NCBI RefSeq assembly: GCF_023734135.1
Contig: NZ_AP025730.1
Span: forward strand, 620,001 to 684,000
Length of the DNA: 64,000 nucleotides
Reading direction: 5' to 3'
Source: Sphaerotilus microaerophilus
Lineage (GTDB): Bacteria > Pseudomonadota > Gammaproteobacteria > Burkholderiales > Burkholderiaceae_C
The stretch's first letter is position 1. Every line of letters starts with the position of its first letter. Under the pieces are notes generated by a model. That model was not told the origin of the DNA. It saw only the letters and a program-made list of their open reading frames with translations, and ran no database searches. Below are positions 45,125 through 56,334 of the stretch, piece after piece. The position numbers and the translations under genes are program-made.

Positions 45125-48100
45125 TCACGGGTGCGGGTCGAGCAGCCGTTCGACCAGCACCAGCGCCGCTTCGAAGTCGAAGCCGTGGATGCGCTGCCCC
45201 AGCTCGCGGGCCTGCGCGCCCAGGGTGGCCACCAGGGGCGCATGGGCCTGGTCGAAGGCGTCCAGGGCCTCGGTGTCGTGCAGCGTGAGCAGTTCGCGCA
45301 GGCGCTCCAGTGCGGCTCGGGCGGCTGCAACGGTGCCGGCGTCGGCCATCGGCTGGGGGCGGGCCGGCGGCGCAGGTGGCTCACCTGGCGCGCCTGGGTG
45401 GGCGAGCGCGGCCTGCAGCGGCGGCAGGCAGCCGTTCAGCTCACGCTCCACCTGCGCGACCGCCGTTGCCAGGGCCGCCTGGCTGCGTTGCTCGACGGCA
45501 GCGATCTCCAGCGCCCGGCTGGCCGTGCTCAGCGCCAGGGCACCGATGGTGGCGGCCGTGCCGACCAGCCCATGGGCCAGCGCGCGCAAGGCGTCGCAGG
45601 CTGCCCTGCGGTCTGCCGCGGTCGCCGCGGCCTGCAAGGCGGCCTGCAGGCGCGGGCCGTCGTCGGCGTGGTGCGCCAGAAAGAGTTCCAGCATGCGCCG
45701 GTAGAGTTTCTCGTCGCCGCGCAGGCGGCGCAGGGCGCCCTTCGGATCGAGTCCGGGGTGCTGTGCCAGTGGCTCCAGATGCAGTGTCGCTGCGCCGCTG
45801 GCAGCGGTGCTGCCTGACGAGGGAGGGGCCACAGACCGCGGCGAAGCGGCCATTGGCGAGGCGGGCGCCGCGCCGAGTCCGCGCAGGCGATCGCCTTCGC
45901 GCAGCCAGTGCAGCAGGCTGTGCCGCAGGGCCTCCGGCTCGACCGGCTTGATCAGGAAGTCGTTCATGCCCGCGTCCAGCCCCAGGCGGCGGTCCTCGGC
46001 GAAGGCGCTGGCCGTCAGGGCGACGATGGGGACCGCGGCGCGCCCGGGCAGGCGCCGGATCGCCGCGGTGGCCTCCAGGCCGTCCATCACCGGCATCTGC
46101 ACGTCCATCAGGATCAGCTCGTAGTCCTGCTCGGCGGCCATGCGCAGCGCCTGCGCACCATCGCAGGCGATGTCCACCTGCGCCCCGAGGGCAGCGAGCA
46201 GGTCGCGCGCCACCTCCTGGTTGATGGGGTTGTCCTCGGCGAGCAACAGGCGGGCGCCGCGCAGGCGTGCGCCGCCGTCCGGCACATCCAGCGCATCCGG
46301 CGCATCCGGCGCGGCGTCCGCCGGTGTGGTCGCCGGGGTGTCGGCGGGCGCGTCGGCCAGGCCCAGCGGCAGTTCGAACCAGAAGGTGCTGCCCTGGCCG
46401 GGCTGGCTGTCCATGCCGATGCTGCCATCCATCAGCTCGACCAGGCGCTTGCTGATGGCCAGGCCCAGTCCGGTGCCGCCATAGCGGCGTGTGGTGGAGG
46501 CGTCGGCCTGCTCGAAGGCCTCGAACAGCCGGGCGGACTGCGCCGGGCTGACGCCGATGCCGGTGTCGACCACCGCGAAGCGCAGCCAGGTGCGCTCATC
46601 GCTGCGCTGCAGCGGGGTCACCCGGATCGCGACCGAGCCCTGTTCGGTGAACTTGACCGCGTTGTTCGCCAGGTTGAGCAGCACCTGCTCCAGGCGCAGC
46701 CGGTCGCCGACCACGTGCACCGGGCAACTGGGCGCGAGCTCGACGTGGAACTGCACCGCCTTGCTGCGCAGGCGGCCGTGCACCATGTCGGCAATGCGCG
46801 CCAGGCTGGCGGCGAGGTCGAAGGCACCGAGGTGCAGGTCCACCTTGTGGGCCTCGATCTTGGAGAAATCGAGGATGTCGTTGATGACCTGCAGCAGGTG
46901 CTCGCTGGCGTCGGCGATCTTGTCGAGGTGGTCGCGCTGGCGCGGCGTCAGCGGATCGCGGCGCAGCAGGTGCGCGAAGCCGACGATGGCGTTCATCGGT
47001 GTGCGGATCTCGTGGCTCATGTTGGCCAGGAAGGCGGTCTTCGCCTGGCTGGCTGCATCGGCGGCGTGCTTGGCCTGCTCCAGCGCGAGCTCGATGCGGC
47101 GGCGCTGAACGATGCCCCAGAGCTCGGTGCCGATCAGGCCCAGTTCGCGCTCGTCGTCGGCGTCATAGGGCTGGTCCTTGCCGGCGGCCTGGAGCAGGCA
47201 GGCGACGCGGCCCTCGTCTTCGATCGGCACCACGACGGTCGCCACCGCAGGGTCCGCGGGTGGCTCGCCCACCTGGGCCAGGGTGCGCTCGTCCTGCCCC
47301 GCCGCCGCAGGCGTTGCCAGGCGAGCGCTGCGGCTGCCGGTCAGACGCATGGCCTCGCTCAGGCCACGCTGCCAGAGGGCCTCCTCGTCCAGCGAAGCAG
47401 CCAGCCGGCTCAGCAGCAGCATGGCGCGCAGCCGCTCGTCCTCGCGGTGAAGGCGCTGATTGAGGGCCTCCAGCTGCGTGGTGCGGGTGGCCACCAGTTC
47501 CTCCAGATGCTGGCGGTGGCGCTGCAGCTCCTGCTCGGCGGCCAGGAAGGCCAGTGCGAAGCCCAGGTTGCTGCTCAGCCGCTCGAACAGGCGCATCAGG
47601 TCGGCGTCGAAGAAACCGGGCTGGTCGGCGTAGACGTTCAGGCAGCCCTCGATGCGATCGTTCAGATGGATCGGGAAAGCCGCGCTGGAGTGCAGGCCTC
47701 GTGCGAGGGCCCGCTCGCGCCAAGGTGCCGTGCGGGGGTCGCGGGCAATGTCGTCCACCCGCATCGCCTGGCCCTGGAGCAGCGCCAGGGCCGTCGGTCC
47801 GAGTGGCGCGGTCAGGCTCAGGCTCAGGTTTTCGACATAGCCATCGGAGGGCCCGGCCTGTGCCGCCGGAACGATCGCCTGGCTGGCCGGGTCAACCTGG
47901 CCGATCCAGGCCAGCCGCAGGCCACCTTCCTCGACCGTGATGCGGCAGGCCTCGGCGAACAGGGTCTGGCGGTCATGCACGCGCACGATCGCCTCGTTGA
48001 CGCCGCTGAGCACCGCGTAGGCCTGGTTGAGCCGGCGGATGCGCGCCTCGCGGGCCTTGGTCTGGGTGACGTCGCGCCACACGGCCGACAGCAGCGGCCG

Positions 48101-50521
48101 GCCGGCATAGCTCAGCAGTCGCAGCGTCATGGCCGCGTCCTGCAGGCTGCCGTCGGCGCGGCGGTGGCGGGTCTCGAAGGACAGTGACTCGCCTGCGAGG
48201 GCCCGCTGGCGGTTCTCCTCGATCTGCGCGGCGGAGTGCTCGGCCTGGAAGTCCTGCGGCTTGAGTTGCTTGAACTGCTCGCGTGTGTAGCCCAGCCCGG
48301 CGCAGGCGGCGTCGTTGAAGGTCACGATGTGCTGGGTGGCGGGGTCGACCAGCGCGATCGAATCGGTGGTCTGGCTGAACATCGTGTCGACCAGACGCTC
48401 CTGATCGGCAATGGCCCGCGCGCCCTGCTTGATCAGCGTGATGTCGCGGGCTACGCCGAGCACCCCCTGCAACTCCCCGGCCTCGTCGAACAGCGGGGTC
48501 TTGATGATCTCGAACAGGCCGCGCTCGTCGGTATTCGGCATGCTCAACCAGCGTTCGCTGCCGACGCTGGCGCGGGTGGCGGCAACGCTCACATCGGCCC
48601 GGGCCAGCGCGTCGAATGCGTCGGGGGGGAGCAGGTCCCGGTCCGTCCGGCCGACGATCTCTTCCGGCGTGTGGCCCACGAATTGCGCGAACCGCTGGTT
48701 GCACGCGCGGAACAGGCCCTGCGGATCCGTCACCCAGATCAGGTCGGGGACGGCGTGCAGGATCTCGCGGGTTCGGCGCTCGCTGTCACGCATCTGCTGG
48801 GCCGTGTTCGCATGGGCGATGGCCAGCGCCGCCAGCTGCACCGAGAAATCCAGATACGCCAGCTCCTGTTCGCTGGGGCTGCGCGGCTCGCGGTGGTAGA
48901 CCGCGAAGCTGCCCAGCATCTGGTCACCCGCACCCAGGATGGGCTCGGACCAGCAGGAGCCCAGCCGCGCCGCGCGGGCGAGCTCCAGATAGGGCACCCA
49001 GTTGGGATGCGTCTCGATGTCCTCGACGATCACCCGGCGCCGGTGGAACATCGCCGCTCCGCAGGAGCCGGCGACCGGACCGATGGGCGCGCCGTCGATG
49101 GCCTGGTTGTAGAAGTCAGGCAGGCTGGGGGCGGCACCCAGGCGCACGCGCAGGCCGTTGTCGCACAACAGCAGCACGGTGCACAGGCTGCCTGGGAAGG
49201 CCGTCTCGTAGTCGAGCACCAGCTGGCGCAGCAGGCTGTCCAGGCCGTCACCGCGGGCCAGGTTCTCCAGCAGCGAGAGGCGGCGCAGGTCGCGCTCCCG
49301 GTTGCGATGCAGCGGCGTCACGTCGGTGATCACCGCGATGCGGCAGTCCCTGCCGTCGTGTTGGACGTCGTGCGACTGGGCGACGATGTGCATGACGCTG
49401 CCGTCCCGGCGTACGTTGCGCCACTCGCCCGCATAGGCCAGGCCGACCAGCTGGTTGGCCAGCTGGGTGAGCGCCGGTCGGTCCTCGGGCGGGTAGAGGT
49501 CGGTCAGGTGCAGCGCGCAGGCCTCGCTGGCGCTGTAGCCATACAGGGCCTCGAAGGCCTCGTTGACGGTCAGCAAGCGCAGGTCGTCGCGTGCATAGAT
49601 CAACATCGGCGCCGGGTTGCGGGCGAACAGGTGGCGGTATTCCTCCTCGACCCGGCGCAGTGCGGTGATGTCGCGACCGATGCCCAGCACCCCCAGCAAT
49701 CGCCCGTCGGCGTCGCGCACGGGCGTCTTGATGGTGTGGGTGAGTTCGTGGTGGCCGTCGTCCGGGAAGGTCAGCTCCTCTTCGTTGATGGTCGGCGCGT
49801 TACGCTCCATCGCGCGGCGATCGTTGGCACGGAAGAAGTCGGCCAGCTCGCGGGGCACGAAGTCGTAGTCGGTCTTGCCACGGATGTCCGCCTCCGCGGC
49901 CCCGAAGAAACGCTCGAAACGTGGGTTGCAGCTGACGTAGACGCCGTCAGGATCCTTCATCCAGACCAGGTCCGGGATGGCGTCGAGCACGGCCCGCTGG
50001 CGTGCCCGGTCCGCCTGGAGGGCCAACACCTGCCGCTCCAGCAGCAGCGCACGTTCCAGCACCGAGCGGGTGAGCAGCCCGGCCAGGCAGCCGACCTCGT
50101 CGACCACCGCGAGCTGGCCGATGCCCAAGTCGGCCATGCGCTGCAGCGCGGCAGGCACGGAGGTGGTGGTCGCTACGCTGTGCACCGGTGAGCTCATCAC
50201 GTCGGCGAGGCACTTGCCCTGCGGGTCGAGCCGCTGCACATACAGGCGCAACACGTCGCGTGGGGTCAGGATGCCGACCGGGCGGCATGCCTCGATGACC
50301 AGCAGGCAGTCAGCCGGCTGCTCCTGCATCAGGAGCAGGGCCTGCGCGAGTGCCGTCTGCGGACCCAACGTGTGCGGCACCGCGTTGAGCAGCGCCTGCA
50401 CACCCGGGGTGGCAGTGGCGGCGTGTGTCTCACCCGAAGGCAGGCTCGTGGCTGGGATCAAGGAAGACTCCTGCGGGACGGCATCGGCGCACACGGGGTG
50501 CCGCGCTGCCCGAATCGGCAC
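45125..50521 (-). CDS. Large hybrid sensor histidine kinase (CBS-PAS-GAF-kinase-REC-Hpt)
   Basis: A 1798-residue phosphorelay protein. From the N-terminus: two CBS-type repeats (about 25-150, [20 protein letters not shown]), PAS (about 170-280), PAS, GAF, PAS, PAS and a second GAF. The kinase has [20 protein letters not shown] with the phospho-His and an HATPase ([37 protein letters not shown]). A receiver ([35 protein letters not shown]) and a C-terminal Hpt domain ([18 protein letters not shown]) follow. It has no transmembrane segment and is probably a cytoplasmic multi-input sensor. The start is GTG and somewhat uncertain. Confidence 0.93.
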   Translation of the reverse strand: MPIRAARHPVCADAVPQESSLIPATSLPSGETHAATATPGVQALLNAVPHTLGPQTALAQALLLMQEQPADCLLVIEACRPVGILTPRDVLRLYVQRLDPQGKCLADVMSSPVHSVATTTSVPAALQRMADLGIGQLAVVDEVGCLAGLLTRSVLERALLLERQVLALQADRARQRAVLDAIPDLVWMKDPDGVYVSCNPRFERFFGAAEADIRGKTDYDFVPRELADFFRANDRRAMERNAPTINEEELTFPDDGHHELTHTIKTPVRDADGRLLGVLGIGRDITALRRVEEEYRHLFARNPAPMLIYARDDLRLLTVNEAFEALYGYSASEACALHLTDLYPPEDRPALTQLANQLVGLAYAGEWRNVRRDGSVMHIVAQSHDVQHDGRDCRIAVITDVTPLHRNRERDLRRLSLLENLARGDGLDSLLRQLVLDYETAFPGSLCTVLLLCDNGLRVRLGAAPSLPDFYNQAIDGAPIGPVAGSCGAAMFHRRRVIVEDIETHPNWVPYLELARAARLGSCWSEPILGAGDQMLGSFAVYHREPRSPSEQELAYLDFSVQLAALAIAHANTAQQMRDSERRTREILHAVPDLIWVTDPQGLFRACNQRFAQFVGHTPEEIVGRTDRDLLPPDAFDALARADVSVAATRASVGSERWLSMPNTDERGLFEIIKTPLFDEAGELQGVLGVARDITLIKQGARAIADQERLVDTMFSQTTDSIALVDPATQHIVTFNDAACAGLGYTREQFKQLKPQDFQAEHSAAQIEENRQRALAGESLSFETRHRRADGSLQDAAMTLRLLSYAGRPLLSAVWRDVTQTKAREARIRRLNQAYAVLSGVNEAIVRVHDRQTLFAEACRITVEEGGLRLAWIGQVDPASQAIVPAAQAGPSDGYVENLSLSLTAPLGPTALALLQGQAMRVDDIARDPRTAPWRERALARGLHSSAAFPIHLNDRIEGCLNVYADQPGFFDADLMRLFERLSSNLGFALAFLAAEQELQRHRQHLEELVATRTTQLEALNQRLHREDERLRAMLLLSRLAASLDEEALWQRGLSEAMRLTGSRSARLATPAAAGQDERTLAQVGEPPADPAVATVVVPIEDEGRVACLLQAAGKDQPYDADDERELGLIGTELWGIVQRRRIELALEQAKHAADAASQAKTAFLANMSHEIRTPMNAIVGFAHLLRRDPLTPRQRDHLDKIADASEHLLQVINDILDFSKIEAHKVDLHLGAFDLAASLARIADMVHGRLRSKAVQFHVELAPSCPVHVVGDRLRLEQVLLNLANNAVKFTEQGSVAIRVTPLQRSDERTWLRFAVVDTGIGVSPAQSARLFEAFEQADASTTRRYGGTGLGLAISKRLVELMDGSIGMDSQPGQGSTFWFELPLGLADAPADTPATTPADAAPDAPDALDVPDGGARLRGARLLLAEDNPINQEVARDLLAALGAQVDIACDGAQALRMAAEQDYELILMDVQMPVMDGLEATAAIRRLPGRAAVPIVALTASAFAEDRRLGLDAGMNDFLIKPVEPEALRHSLLHWLREGDRLRGLGAAPASPMAASPRSVAPPSSGSTAASGAATLHLEPLAQHPGLDPKGALRRLRGDEKLYRRMLELFLAHHADDGPRLQAALQAAATAADRRAACDALRALAHGLVGTAATIGALALSTASRALEIAAVEQRSQAALATAVAQVERELNGCLPPLQAALAHPGAPGEPPAPPARPQPMADAGTVAAARAALERLRELLTLHDTEALDAFDQAHAPLVATLGAQARELGQRIHGFDFEAALVLVERLLDPHP

Positions 50522-50567
50522 ATCTTAGGACGCGACGGACGGGTGTGGCCAGGCGCCGCCGCAAACT

Positions 50568-51527
50568 TCACAGCGAGAGTGTCATCCGTGCCAGGAAGCC
50601 CTCCTGCTCGCCCTTGGTGGCGTAGCCCAGCGGGTTGGCGACGACGCGGCAGCGGCCCACCCGGTAGTCCTGGGCGCAGTGCAGGTGGCCATGCAACCAG
50701 AGGTCGGCCTGCGCCAGCCAGCCGTCCAGGGCGTTGCAGAAGCCGGCAGTCCCTGGCGTGAGGCCGTAGCGTGGATCGGCGCTGCGCAGGCTGGGGGCAA
50801 AGTGGGTGACGACCACCGTGCGCCCGTCGTGCGGCTGTGCCAATGCGGCCTGCAGCCAGGCCTGGTCCGCCAGGCCCAGCTCGCGCAGCCGCTCGGCCAG
50901 CAGGGGTGTGCCGTCGGCGTCGTCGAGCGTGCTGTTCTTGCCCAGGTAATAGTTGGCGGCGCGGAAGGCCTTTTCGCGCTCGCGCAGCCGGCGGGTCAGC
51001 TCGCTGACCGGATCGGCGGCGGCGGTCTTCGCCTCGTGCAGTTGGCGGCGCAGCGTGCGGCGCGTGGGGGTGCCCGTCAGCGTGCCGCCGGCAAGGCCCT
51101 CGGCCTTGAGCGCCAGCGCTTCGGGCGAAGCGAGCGCGTCGAAGTCGCTCCACAGCGTGCAGCCGATGAAGCGCCACCCATCGATCACGCGCACCTCCCG
51201 GTCCAGCCAGTCGATGCCCAGGCGTTCGCAGGTGGCGCGCAGCCGGGCGCGGGTGGCGGCGTAGGGCAGGCCGTCGTACTCGTGGTTGCCGGGCACGTAG
51301 AGCACGCGCGGCCAGGGCGAGCCCGGGCGGCGGGGGGAGAACTGGCCGAGCCCGAAATCGCCGTCCCCCCCGGCGAGCGCCGAACCGGCCTGGTAGGAGC
51401 CCACGTCGCCGGCCAGCACCAGCAGGTCGATGCCGGGCGCGGCGTCAAAGACGCGGTGCGGGTCGTTCTCGAGGTGCAGGTCGGAGAGCAGCTGCAGGCG
51501 CAGGGGCGCAGGCGTGGGTCGGTGCAT
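50568..51527 (-). CDS. Metallophosphoesterase
   Basis: A 319-residue protein with the calcineurin-like metal motifs: LQLLSDLHLENDPH (DxH), VLAGDVGSYQ (GD), VLYVPGNHEYDG (GNHE) and VVVTHFAPSLRS, LHGHLHCAQDYRVG (final GHxH). It should bind two metal ions and hydrolyse phosphoesters; the substrate is unknown. The ATG complementing 51525-51527 was chosen, since the upstream frame is unlike protein. Lacking a signal peptide, it is likely cytoplasmic. Confidence 0.9.
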   Translation of the reverse strand: MHRPTPAPLRLQLLSDLHLENDPHRVFDAAPGIDLLVLAGDVGSYQAGSALAGGDGDFGLGQFSPRRPGSPWPRVLYVPGNHEYDGLPYAATRARLRATCERLGIDWLDREVRVIDGWRFIGCTLWSDFDALASPEALALKAEGLAGGTLTGTPTRRTLRRQLHEAKTAAADPVSELTRRLREREKAFRAANYYLGKNSTLDDADGTPLLAERLRELGLADQAWLQAALAQPHDGRTVVVTHFAPSLRSADPRYGLTPGTAGFCNALDGWLAQADLWLHGHLHCAQDYRVGRCRVVANPLGYATKGEQEGFLARMTLSL

Positions 51528-51616
51528 GGACCGAGTATCGCGGTCGTGCATGCCCATCGCCGGCGGGTGGCGAACCGGCCCCCCCGCCCGGTGTGGCGCG
51601 CAGCCCGGCCGGCTGG

Positions 51617-53293
51617 TCAGGGCACCGTGGCCGTCACGGCACTCAGGACGTTGTCTGCCGGGCGGTAGGTGAGCGCGGTACCGGACAGGTCGCTCACGGC
51701 CAGCGTCACCGCGGCCAGGTCCAGCCTCAGTGTGGACGAACTCAGCGCGCACGTGCCGTTGGCGGCGGTGACGCAGCTGCGCAGCGCGTTGCTGTTGGAG
51801 AAGCGCGCCGACACCTTCACGCCCTTGAGCGGTTGGCCCTCTTCCTGGTGCACCGCGATCGTCACCGTCGCCACCCAGGCGCTGCGCCCGCTCTTGCGGG
51901 TGGCCACGCCGAGCGACTCGACATGCACATCCCACGGCGTGGGAAAGGCCACCTGCCGGGCCGGGCCGACGAAGAGCAGCTTGTTCTTGCTGCCGGCGCC
52001 CGAGCTCTTCACCGCCGATGCGGTGGCCTGCGTGGTCAGCTGCGTGCCCACCTGCGCCGCAGTGAGCTTGGGCCGCTCCTGCAGCACCAGCGCTGCGGCG
52101 CCCGTGACGAAGGGCGTGGCCATGGACGTGCCCTGCTTGGTCACCAGCGCTGCGGCGTCGGTGTGTGTGGCCGAGGTGATGTTCGTGCCGGGCGCGAACA
52201 GGTCCAGGCAGCTGCCGAAGTTGGAGAACACGGCGCGGGTGTCGCGCAGGTCGGTGGCCCCCACGGTCAGCGCCGACGCAGCCCGGGCGGGCGAGTACTT
52301 GCAGGCGTCGGCGTTGTCGTTGCCCGCTGAGACCACCACGGTGAAGCCAGCGGAAGTCAGCCGCGCGACCGCCTGGTCGGTCGCTGCCGAGGCGCTGCTG
52401 CCCAGGCTCAGGTTCACCACACCGGGGCGCACGCCATGGGTGGCGATCCAGTCCAGGCCCTGGATCAGCGAGCTGCCCCAGCCCGAACCGCCACAGCCGA
52501 TCACCCGCACCGGCACCAGCTGGGCCCCGGGCGCCACGCCCACCGTGGCACCGGCGGCGATGCCGGCCACGTGGCTGCCGTGCCCGGTGCAGTCGGCGGT
52601 GCCGGTTCCGTCACCGATGGTGTCGAAGCCGGCCAGCAGCCGGGCGCCGAATTCGCCGTGTGCCGAGATGCCTGAATCCACCACGTAGACGGTCACGCCG
52701 CTGCCGTCACGGGTGTTGGTGAACCAGCCATCCAGCGGCAGCCGGGCCTGGTCGATGCGGTCCAGCCCCCAGCGCCCGTCGGCAGCGGCGGCCTGGCGCA
52801 GGGCGGTGGCCTGGACCGGCCGGTCCCGCTCGATGGCCAGCACCGCGGGGTGGTCGGCCAGCTCGGCGACAAAGCGCTCTGCCTGGGCCTTGGGCACCGC
52901 GGCGGCAAAGCCCTGCAGCGCCTGGGAAAAGTGGCCCAGCACGCGAGCGCCCCGCCCGGCCAGCAGCCGCTGGGCGACCTGCTGAACGGCCACCTGCTGG
53001 CGCGCTGCCGCCAGGTGGCCTGCGCTCAGGATGGCGCGGCTGCGCGGCATGGCCTCGGCCACCGCCGCGGGGTTGAGCGTGACGATGTAGCGCGGCTCGC
53101 TGTTGCCCGCCTGCGCCTGCAGGGCGTTGACTTGCTGCTGCTCCTCGGCGCTGTAGGGCGCCAGGTCCAGTGCCACGCGGCCGGCGTTGGCTGCAGCATC
53201 CGTGTCGGCCGTGCTGTCGCCGCCGCCACAGGCGGCCAGCCAGATCGCCGCTGCGGCCAGGGGCAGCAGCCTTTTCACCCGGGTGGATGTCAT
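51617..53293 (-). CDS. Subtilisin-like serine protease, lipoprotein (S8 family)
   Basis: A 558-residue secreted protease. The signal peptide ends in a lipobox (LPLAAAAIWLAACGGG). An I9 propeptide spans about residues 65-160 (RYIVTLNPAAVAEAMPRSRA), and the S8 catalytic domain carries Asp (VTVYVVDSGISAHGE), His (GTADCTGHGSHVAGIAAG), oxyanion Asn (VVVSAGNDNADAC) and Ser (TKQGTSMATPFVTGAAAL). A C-terminal Ig-like domain (about 455-558) follows. All catalytic residues are present, so it is probably an active outer-membrane or surface protease. Confidence 0.94.
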   Translation of the reverse strand: MTSTRVKRLLPLAAAAIWLAACGGGDSTADTDAAANAGRVALDLAPYSAEEQQQVNALQAQAGNSEPRYIVTLNPAAVAEAMPRSRAILSAGHLAAARQQVAVQQVAQRLLAGRGARVLGHFSQALQGFAAAVPKAQAERFVAELADHPAVLAIERDRPVQATALRQAAAADGRWGLDRIDQARLPLDGWFTNTRDGSGVTVYVVDSGISAHGEFGARLLAGFDTIGDGTGTADCTGHGSHVAGIAAGATVGVAPGAQLVPVRVIGCGGSGWGSSLIQGLDWIATHGVRPGVVNLSLGSSASAATDQAVARLTSAGFTVVVSAGNDNADACKYSPARAASALTVGATDLRDTRAVFSNFGSCLDLFAPGTNITSATHTDAAALVTKQGTSMATPFVTGAAALVLQERPKLTAAQVGTQLTTQATASAVKSSGAGSKNKLLFVGPARQVAFPTPWDVHVESLGVATRKSGRSAWVATVTIAVHQEEGQPLKGVKVSARFSNSNALRSCVTAANGTCALSSSTLRLDLAAVTLAVSDLSGTALTYRPADNVLSAVTATVP

Positions 53294-53692
53294 GTGGAAG
53301 GTCTCGAAAAGGTGAATGCGCAGTCAGCCGTGACGGGGAGCAGGGAGTACCGCCGGCCGTTGGCCGGGGCGAAGCAGCAGTCACCGGTTCTATCGGCCGG
53401 CGCGGTGCGTTGATGAAGGGCGGAACGACAGCGTTTTTTGCGCTTGCGGTGTGCTTGAGGCCTGCGATGTGACCGATTCACGAAAGCGCTGCGCACCGAG
53501 GGGCCGTGCTGGCCTGACCGGCCATGCCTGCCCCGTCCTCCCCCTCCTGCACTGTGAGGCCCGCCGGCCTGCGGGCGCTGCCGTGGCTGGCCCGGATGCC
53601 CCAGGGCGGGCAACGCGCCACAGCGACACGGCAGCCATCCGCGCTGGCATCATCGCGCCCACGCATCGACCGATCCGCCGGAGCCCGCCGCC
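53294..53692. other. Non-coding stretch of about 400 bases
   Basis: This region separates the protease gene (minus) from the second Uma2 gene (plus) and should hold both promoters. Short frames cross it but have no family resemblance or good codon pattern. No terminator, repeat or binding site was recognised. Confidence 0.5.
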
Positions 53693-54292
53693 ATGGGACA
53701 CGCCCTGACCCGCACCCGCCTGACCCCCGCCGACTTCCTCGCCTGGGAGGACACACAGGCCGAACGCCACGAGTTCGTCGACGGCGAGATCTTCGCCATG
53801 GTGGGGGCTCGGCGCATCCACGGCATCGTCAGTCTCAACCTGGCATCGGCACTCAAGTCCCAGCTGAAGGGGACCCCCTGCCGAGTCTTTGCCGAGTCGA
53901 TGAAGCTGCAGGTGGCCGACGACCTGTTCTACCCCGACGTCTTCGTCACCTGTGACGCCCGTGACCTGCGCACCGAGCAGGTTTTCACCGCACCCACGCT
54001 GATCGCCGAGGTGCTGTCGCCCTCGACCGAGGCCTATGACCGCGGGCTGAAGTTCACCGCCTACCGCCGCCTGGCCAGCCTGCGCGAGTACCTGCTGATC
54101 GACCCGGACAGCCGCGAGGTGCAGCTCTTTCGCCGCGGTGCAGACGGCCTGTTCACCCTGCACGACCTGAGCGGCCAGGCCGAGGTGACCTGCGAGAGCA
54201 TCGGCTGCCAGGTCAGTGCCGCAGAACTCTTCGACGGACTGGACGACCTGCCTGGCGAGGCGCCGGCCGAAGGCGTCCTGCCGCCGACCTGA
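53693..54292 (+). CDS. Uma2-family (DUF820) putative endonuclease, second copy
   Basis: A 199-residue relative of the gene at 32665-33258 with the same motifs: FLAWEDTQAERHEFVDGEIF, SMKLQVADDLFYPDVFVTCD and TLIAEVLSPSTEAYDRGLKFTAYRRLASLREYLLI. The active-site acidic residues and Lys are present. The two are recognisable paralogues (for example both have PDVFVTCD and YDRGLKF), about 20 kb apart. The function of the family is unknown; it is often multicopy in a genome. It converges with the aldo/keto reductase gene. Confidence 0.9.
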   Translation: MGHALTRTRLTPADFLAWEDTQAERHEFVDGEIFAMVGARRIHGIVSLNLASALKSQLKGTPCRVFAESMKLQVADDLFYPDVFVTCDARDLRTEQVFTAPTLIAEVLSPSTEAYDRGLKFTAYRRLASLREYLLIDPDSREVQLFRRGADGLFTLHDLSGQAEVTCESIGCQVSAAELFDGLDDLPGEAPAEGVLPPT

Positions 54293-54301
54293 GCCTCGCG
54301 G

Positions 54302-55351
54302 TCAGACCTGCCAGTCCGAGCTGGGGGCGCGCCACAGGTCGACGCCGCCTTCCTGCGCGTGCCGGTCGATCTCGGCCAGCTCCTCGGCGCTGAAGGCCAG
54401 GTTGCCCAGCGCGCCGACGTTCTCGCGGATCTGCGCGGCGCTGCTGGCGCCGATCAGCGTGGTGGTCACGCGCGCATCGCGCAGCACCCAGGCCAGCGCC
54501 ATCTGCGCCAGGCTCTGGCCGCGCTGGCGGGCGATGCCGTCCAGCGCGCGCACCCGCGCCAGGTTGGCGTCGGACAGGTGCTCGCGCTGCAGCGAGCCGC
54601 CGCCGGGGCGGTTCACCCGCGCATCGGCCGGGATGCCGTCCAGGTACTTGTCCGACAGCAGCCCCTGCGCCAGCGCGGTGAAGGGGATGCAGCCCGCACC
54701 GACCTGTGCCAGCGTGTCCAGCAGGCCGCGCTCGATGACGCGGTTGAGCAGGTTGTAGCTGGGCTGGTGGATCAGCAGCGGCACGCCCTCGGCGGCCAGC
54801 AGCCGGGCCATTTCCGCCGTCTTGCCCGGCGAGTAGGACGAGATCCCCACGTACAGCGCCTTGCCCTGCCGCACCGCATGCGCCAGTGCGCCAGCGGTTT
54901 CGGCCAGCGGGGTCTCGGCGTCAAAGCGGTGCGAGTAGAAGATGTCCACGTAGTCCAGCCCCAGGCGCTGCAGGCTCTGGTCCAGGCTGGCCAGCACGTA
55001 CTTGCGCGAGCCGCCGCCCTGGCCGTAGGGGCCGGGCCACATGTCCCAGCCGGCCTTGGTGGAGATGATCAGCTCGTCGCGGTAGGGCCGCAGCTCCTCG
55101 CGCAGCAGGCGGCCGAAGTTGATCTCCGCCGATCCGTACGGCGGGCCGTAGTTGTTGGCCAGGTCGAAGTGGGTGATGCCGAGGTCAAAGGCGGTGGTCA
55201 CCATCTCCCGCTGCACCGCCAGCGGCGTGTGGTCGCCGAAGTTGTGCCACAGCCCCAGCGAGAGGGCGGGCAGCTTCAGCCCGCTGGCGCCACAGCGGCG
55301 GTAGGGCATCGACTCGTAGCGGTTCGCGGCGGCGGCGTAGGTGGGCTTCAT
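54302..55351 (-). CDS. Aldo/keto reductase, YghZ-like (glyceraldehyde-3-phosphate reductase)
   Basis: A 349-residue NADPH-dependent oxidoreductase. The catalytic tetrad is visible: FDLANNYGPPYGSAE (Asp, Tyr), IISTKAGWDMWPG (Lys) and IFYSHRFD (His). The motif GPPYGSAE and the segment RKYVLASLDQSLQRLGLDYV are typical of the E. coli YghZ (L-glyceraldehyde-3-phosphate reductase) group. The ATG complementing 55349-55351 gives MKPTYAAAANRYESMPYRRC, the usual family start. It probably detoxifies reactive aldehydes. Confidence 0.92.
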   Translation of the reverse strand: MKPTYAAAANRYESMPYRRCGASGLKLPALSLGLWHNFGDHTPLAVQREMVTTAFDLGITHFDLANNYGPPYGSAEINFGRLLREELRPYRDELIISTKAGWDMWPGPYGQGGGSRKYVLASLDQSLQRLGLDYVDIFYSHRFDAETPLAETAGALAHAVRQGKALYVGISSYSPGKTAEMARLLAAEGVPLLIHQPSYNLLNRVIERGLLDTLAQVGAGCIPFTALAQGLLSDKYLDGIPADARVNRPGGGSLQREHLSDANLARVRALDGIARQRGQSLAQMALAWVLRDARVTTTLIGASSAAQIRENVGALGNLAFSAEELAEIDRHAQEGGVDLWRAPSSDWQV

Positions 55352-55473
55352 GGCGTGGCGGTTCCAGGTGGGGAGCGTGATGATGTCGCAGCCCGCCCAT
55401 CCCTGGGGTACGACCTGGGTACACGCGGGGTCGATCGCGGCCGCTGTGATCAAGATGTCAGAGAATGTAACCA

Positions 55474-56226
55474 TTGGATCCCGCTGCTCGGGTCAATGCC
55501 TGTTCCGTGCCGTTTTCTCCACCCACCATGCCCAGCTTCGGCGCCCTGGGGCGCAGTCGCGGCCCTTCGGCCGTTGACCCCGCGTTCGCGGACACCATCG
55601 TGATCCCTGTGCTGGTACCCGGTCCGCTGGACCGCCCGGCGGTGCTGCTGCGGCCACCGGTACGCCCCCCGGTGGCAGCGGCGCGAGGGGCCGCCCGCCG
55701 CCGCGTCGGGCCAGTGGTTGGCGGAGCGCTGGCGCTCGCGCTGCTGGGCGGTCTGGCCCTCGATGGTGACTGGCCACCACCGGGTGCCGGTGACGTCACC
55801 GCCGTGGCGTCGCGCCCCGCGGAGGCCGCACCAGCCGGCTCGGGCCGGGCCGGGACTGCGCCAGAGGGCCAGGCCGCGGCTGCGGTCGAGGTTGGTGTCA
55901 GGGTCGAGCCGCTGGTGGCGGCTTCTGCGCCCGCGGATGTGCCCAGCGCCGGCGCATCGGTCCGCTCCGAACTGCGCCCGCCGCGCACGCCAGCCCACCC
56001 GAATCTCGCTGCCGGTGGATGGCACCGGCAGATCGCCATGCTGGCGCACGAGTGGGAGGTCGCCGAGGCGATGCGCCTGCGCTACCGGGAGCTGCATGCG
56101 CAGGGCCTGGTGAGCTGGGAGGCCTGGCGAGCGCAGGAGAACGAGGCGCTGCGCCTTCGAATGCAGCTGCAGGGCCTGAAGCACCGGGTGCTGCGCGAGC
56201 AGGGCGGGGCGGCGGCCGGTCGATGA
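55474..56226 (+). CDS. Hypothetical membrane-anchored protein
   Basis: A 250-residue protein of no recognised family. The first 70 residues are Pro/Ala/Val-rich. One hydrophobic segment (VGPVVGGALALALLGGLAL) at about 78-95 would be a transmembrane helix; the next 90 residues are Ala/Pro-rich, and the last 70 residues are a charged helical stretch (AMLAHEWEVAEAMRLRYREL, RAQENEALRLRMQLQGLKHR) resembling a coiled coil. It diverges from the aldo/keto reductase. An ATG at 55528 could be the true start. Confidence 0.5.
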   Translation: MDPAARVNACSVPFSPPTMPSFGALGRSRGPSAVDPAFADTIVIPVLVPGPLDRPAVLLRPPVRPPVAAARGAARRRVGPVVGGALALALLGGLALDGDWPPPGAGDVTAVASRPAEAAPAGSGRAGTAPEGQAAAAVEVGVRVEPLVAASAPADVPSAGASVRSELRPPRTPAHPNLAAGGWHRQIAMLAHEWEVAEAMRLRYRELHAQGLVSWEAWRAQENEALRLRMQLQGLKHRVLREQGGAAAGR

Positions 56227-56334
56227 GGCGCCAATGGGCCGGCCGGCCTGTGTGATCGCCTAAGATGGTGCCCGGCCGCTCCCTGCGGTCACGTCGCTCG
56301 GACGGTTCCGGGCGCTCACGTGAAAGTCAGCACC

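Noticed and set aside
45908..50191. Long + strand frames across the hybrid kinase
   Set aside because: They mirror the kinase gene, whose domains are recognisable on the minus strand.
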